Positions 62,448 to 64,000 of a stretch of 64,000 nt of DNA are shown here, piece by piece. The position numbers and the translations under genes are program-made. The stretch spans positions 11,961,137 to 12,025,136 of the forward strand of contig OY741277.1 in assembly GCA_963514095.1 (NCBI GenBank), in the 5' to 3' direction. A model generated the notes under the pieces. That model saw nothing but the letters and a program-made list of their open reading frames with translations, ran no database searches and was not told the DNA's origin. Origin of the DNA: Eutrigla gurnardus. Taxonomy: Eukaryota > Chordata > Actinopteri > Perciformes > Triglidae. The stretch's first letter is position 1. Each line of letters starts with the position of its first letter.

Positions 62448-63129
62448 GTAAGTGTATAGTCCCCAGTATTTTACGGTATTTTTTTTATTTCCGATGGTAT
62501 CAGTTATATCTCTACAGGGAGCCTACTTTATGAGTTACTGTAATCAGTACTGAGATCCATATATGGTGTTTTCTCTGCTAGATGCAGCACCACCTGTTGG
62601 GAATTACAGTATATTGTAATACTCGGGATAAGTACTTTCTCTCTAGTATAATTAATGTAATTGTGTTAACATAGCTATCAATGACAATGTCTGTTTAATC
62701 TGGGCCATTGAATGTGTATGTGGGCTGGGAAGTGGTAGGAAGATAATTAAAAACAATGCTTTGACAATATCTTTATTTCTTTCCACATGAAAATTCCCTG
62801 ATTGCCCTTTTTTTAAATTGGATTTCTTGTTTATTTGTAAGTATTCTTGGTAGAAGGTCAGGTGGGAAAAAGCTGGGCTCCTATCTGGTTAAACAGATGT
62901 TTCATCTTTAATACTGTAAGGTGTATATATCTTTTACAATGAATTGGGATATTTGAGAAAAGTACAGAAAGTATAAAATGATCTAACTAAACTGGCACTG
63001 AAGGTATGGGCTATATTCTATACATATTAATTGTTTATAATTATTCATAATTCTAAAGTATCTCACTCCCTTCTCAGTATAACAGTATTTTTTACCTGAA
63101 GGTGCATTTTCAACTAACCTAACGGTAGA

Positions 63130-63247
63130 TGTCTCCCTACTCCGTGCAGCTGTGCGTCTTCATGGGTACGATGCTGTCTACAGATGACGGAGTCGCCATT
63201 TTGAAAAGCAAATCGTTCACAGCACACCCGCCCTGAGTACTGGAACT
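63130..63247 (+). promoter_or_regulatory. putative promoter/5'UTR of a divergent gene
   Basis: CpG content rises here, and GTCGCCATTTT at 63192-63202 resembles the YY1 motif often found at or just after start sites of housekeeping genes. No TATA box is seen. It precedes the AT-hook exon by less than 60 bases. Confidence 0.4.
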
Positions 63248-63299
63248 ATGCCGCGGGGCCGGCCTCGCAAACTGAGAGTTAAAAGCAACGACGGAACAG
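63248..63299 (+). CDS. putative first coding exon with an AT-hook; gene continues off the window
   Basis: ATG at 63248 (A at position -3) opens MPRGRPRKLRVKSNDGT and ends in phase 1 at the donor ACAG|GTAACA. PRGRPRK is a canonical AT-hook, a DNA minor-groove binding motif found in chromatin proteins and some zinc-finger proteins. The exon sits in CpG-rich DNA and points away from znf516. By human gene order (ZNF236 lies divergently beside ZNF516), znf236 is one possibility, but I do not recognise this N-terminus, so no symbol is given. A further exon is not visible in the last 700 bases. Confidence 0.5.
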
Positions 63300-64000
63300 G
63301 TAACAAGTACCAAAATTAAACGAATAAAAAATACAGATTATGGGCTATCCAAATAACCCGGTATTATTAGGACAAACATCTCCGTAGCGTATATATTAAC
63401 ACTTCAATGTAGTGTATATAGTCCCCGGATATAGTATTGCGGGTGGGCTTTGCTTTGTGCGGCGAAGGAGTGATTGAGGCGGAATGATATTAATAACGTT
63501 TCGGTGGCTCTTCTTATTGGCTTCCAGTCTAAATTGGCGTTCGCGAGTTGAACAACCGCGGTCTCGTGTAGCGGCAGTTAATGCACAGTTTTTATACTTA
63601 ATCTGTCTTTATTAGTAATTCGTCGTTAGCTTGTTGTTGCTAACTAGCTCGCGTTGCTACCGCTAGCTTCGTGGCTAACACGCCAAATGTTTTCCATTGT
63701 TATTTTGATTCTGTGCGGCACGCTACGAGCGGGGCTGCCCAGCTGCTGCTCGTGGAGCTGTTGTGTTACGTTACCGTTACGGCCATGCACATTCACGTAT
63801 TGACATGACCCTAAACAGGTGTTGAAACGGGCTGTTGGTATGCACTCGGTGTGCTGGCATTTTGGTGTCATCATCGGAATATAACATTTAGCGTTAGCTT
63901 AGTTATGACACTTTCATTGGACAACTTAACTAAATGATAACATTACGTTCACCATATGATTTCGCTGATGGATGCACCTAAGCTAACTACTTGGCAACGA
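63300..64000 (+). other. probable first intron of the right-edge gene
   Basis: CpG-rich at first (CGCGAGTTG, CCGCGG, CTCGCG), then mixed with GCTAGC/GTTAGC motifs; no further exon is recognised. An alternative start site within 63450-63780 cannot be excluded because CpG density remains raised. Confidence 0.4.

Larger units (their letters stand above)
45621..63130. other. intergenic region upstream of znf516
   Basis: About 17.5 kb between two divergent putative promoters. It has GT/CA/CT arrays, a TA array, one long fish repeat copy and unique blocks with homeodomain/POU-like motifs (47.86-48.2, 57.65-57.86, 58.09-58.33 kb). Four exon-like segments (50.9, 53.2, 60.5, 62.4 kb) are listed separately. 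No protein-coding gene can be named in it. Confidence 0.6.

Overview
The window is vertebrate nuclear DNA, most likely from a percomorph (perch-like) teleost fish. The signs are spliced C2H2 zinc-finger exons with canonical GT/AG borders, very dense CA/GT, CT/GA and mononucleotide microsatellites, and several interspersed repeats of a kind I recognise from perch-like fish genomes (near 4.1, 21.5, 27.2, 29.2 and 52.3 kb). No bacterial operon, CRISPR array, phage or intact transposon gene was seen.

The one securely identified gene is znf516 (zinc finger protein 516) on the minus strand. Four coding exons can be joined exactly: 19365-17625, 14667-13327, 10493-10389 and 5840-5638. All three introns between them are phase 1. 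The joined protein is 1129 residues with 11 C2H2 fingers, close to the roughly 1160 residues of human ZNF516. A CpG-rich block at about 45.2-45.6 kb has a strong minus-strand donor at 45247 and is the likely promoter and untranslated first exon, giving a first intron of about 26 kb. A long 3'UTR probably ends at an AATAAA read on the minus strand (2191-2196). The gene would then cover about 2.2-45.4 kb.

Upstream of znf516 (45.6-63.1 kb) the DNA is intergenic, with microsatellites, a long copy of a fish repeat, unique blocks that may be conserved enhancers, and a few exon-like segments that I cannot assign. At the right edge (about 63.1-63.3 kb) a CpG-containing segment with a YY1-like motif precedes a short plus-strand coding exon with an AT-hook (PRGRPRK) and a good donor. 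It is probably the start of a divergently transcribed gene that continues beyond the window. Human ZNF516 has ZNF236 on its divergent side, but the sequence here does not prove that identity.

I found no clearly new biological system. The items most worth a second look are the extra C-terminal finger exon of znf516, the TCACGTGA box at its promoter, a cluster of four AP-1 heptamers in intron 1, complementary GT/CA arrays that could form long RNA hairpins, and orphan exon-like segments at 50.9, 53.2, 60.5 and 62.4 kb.
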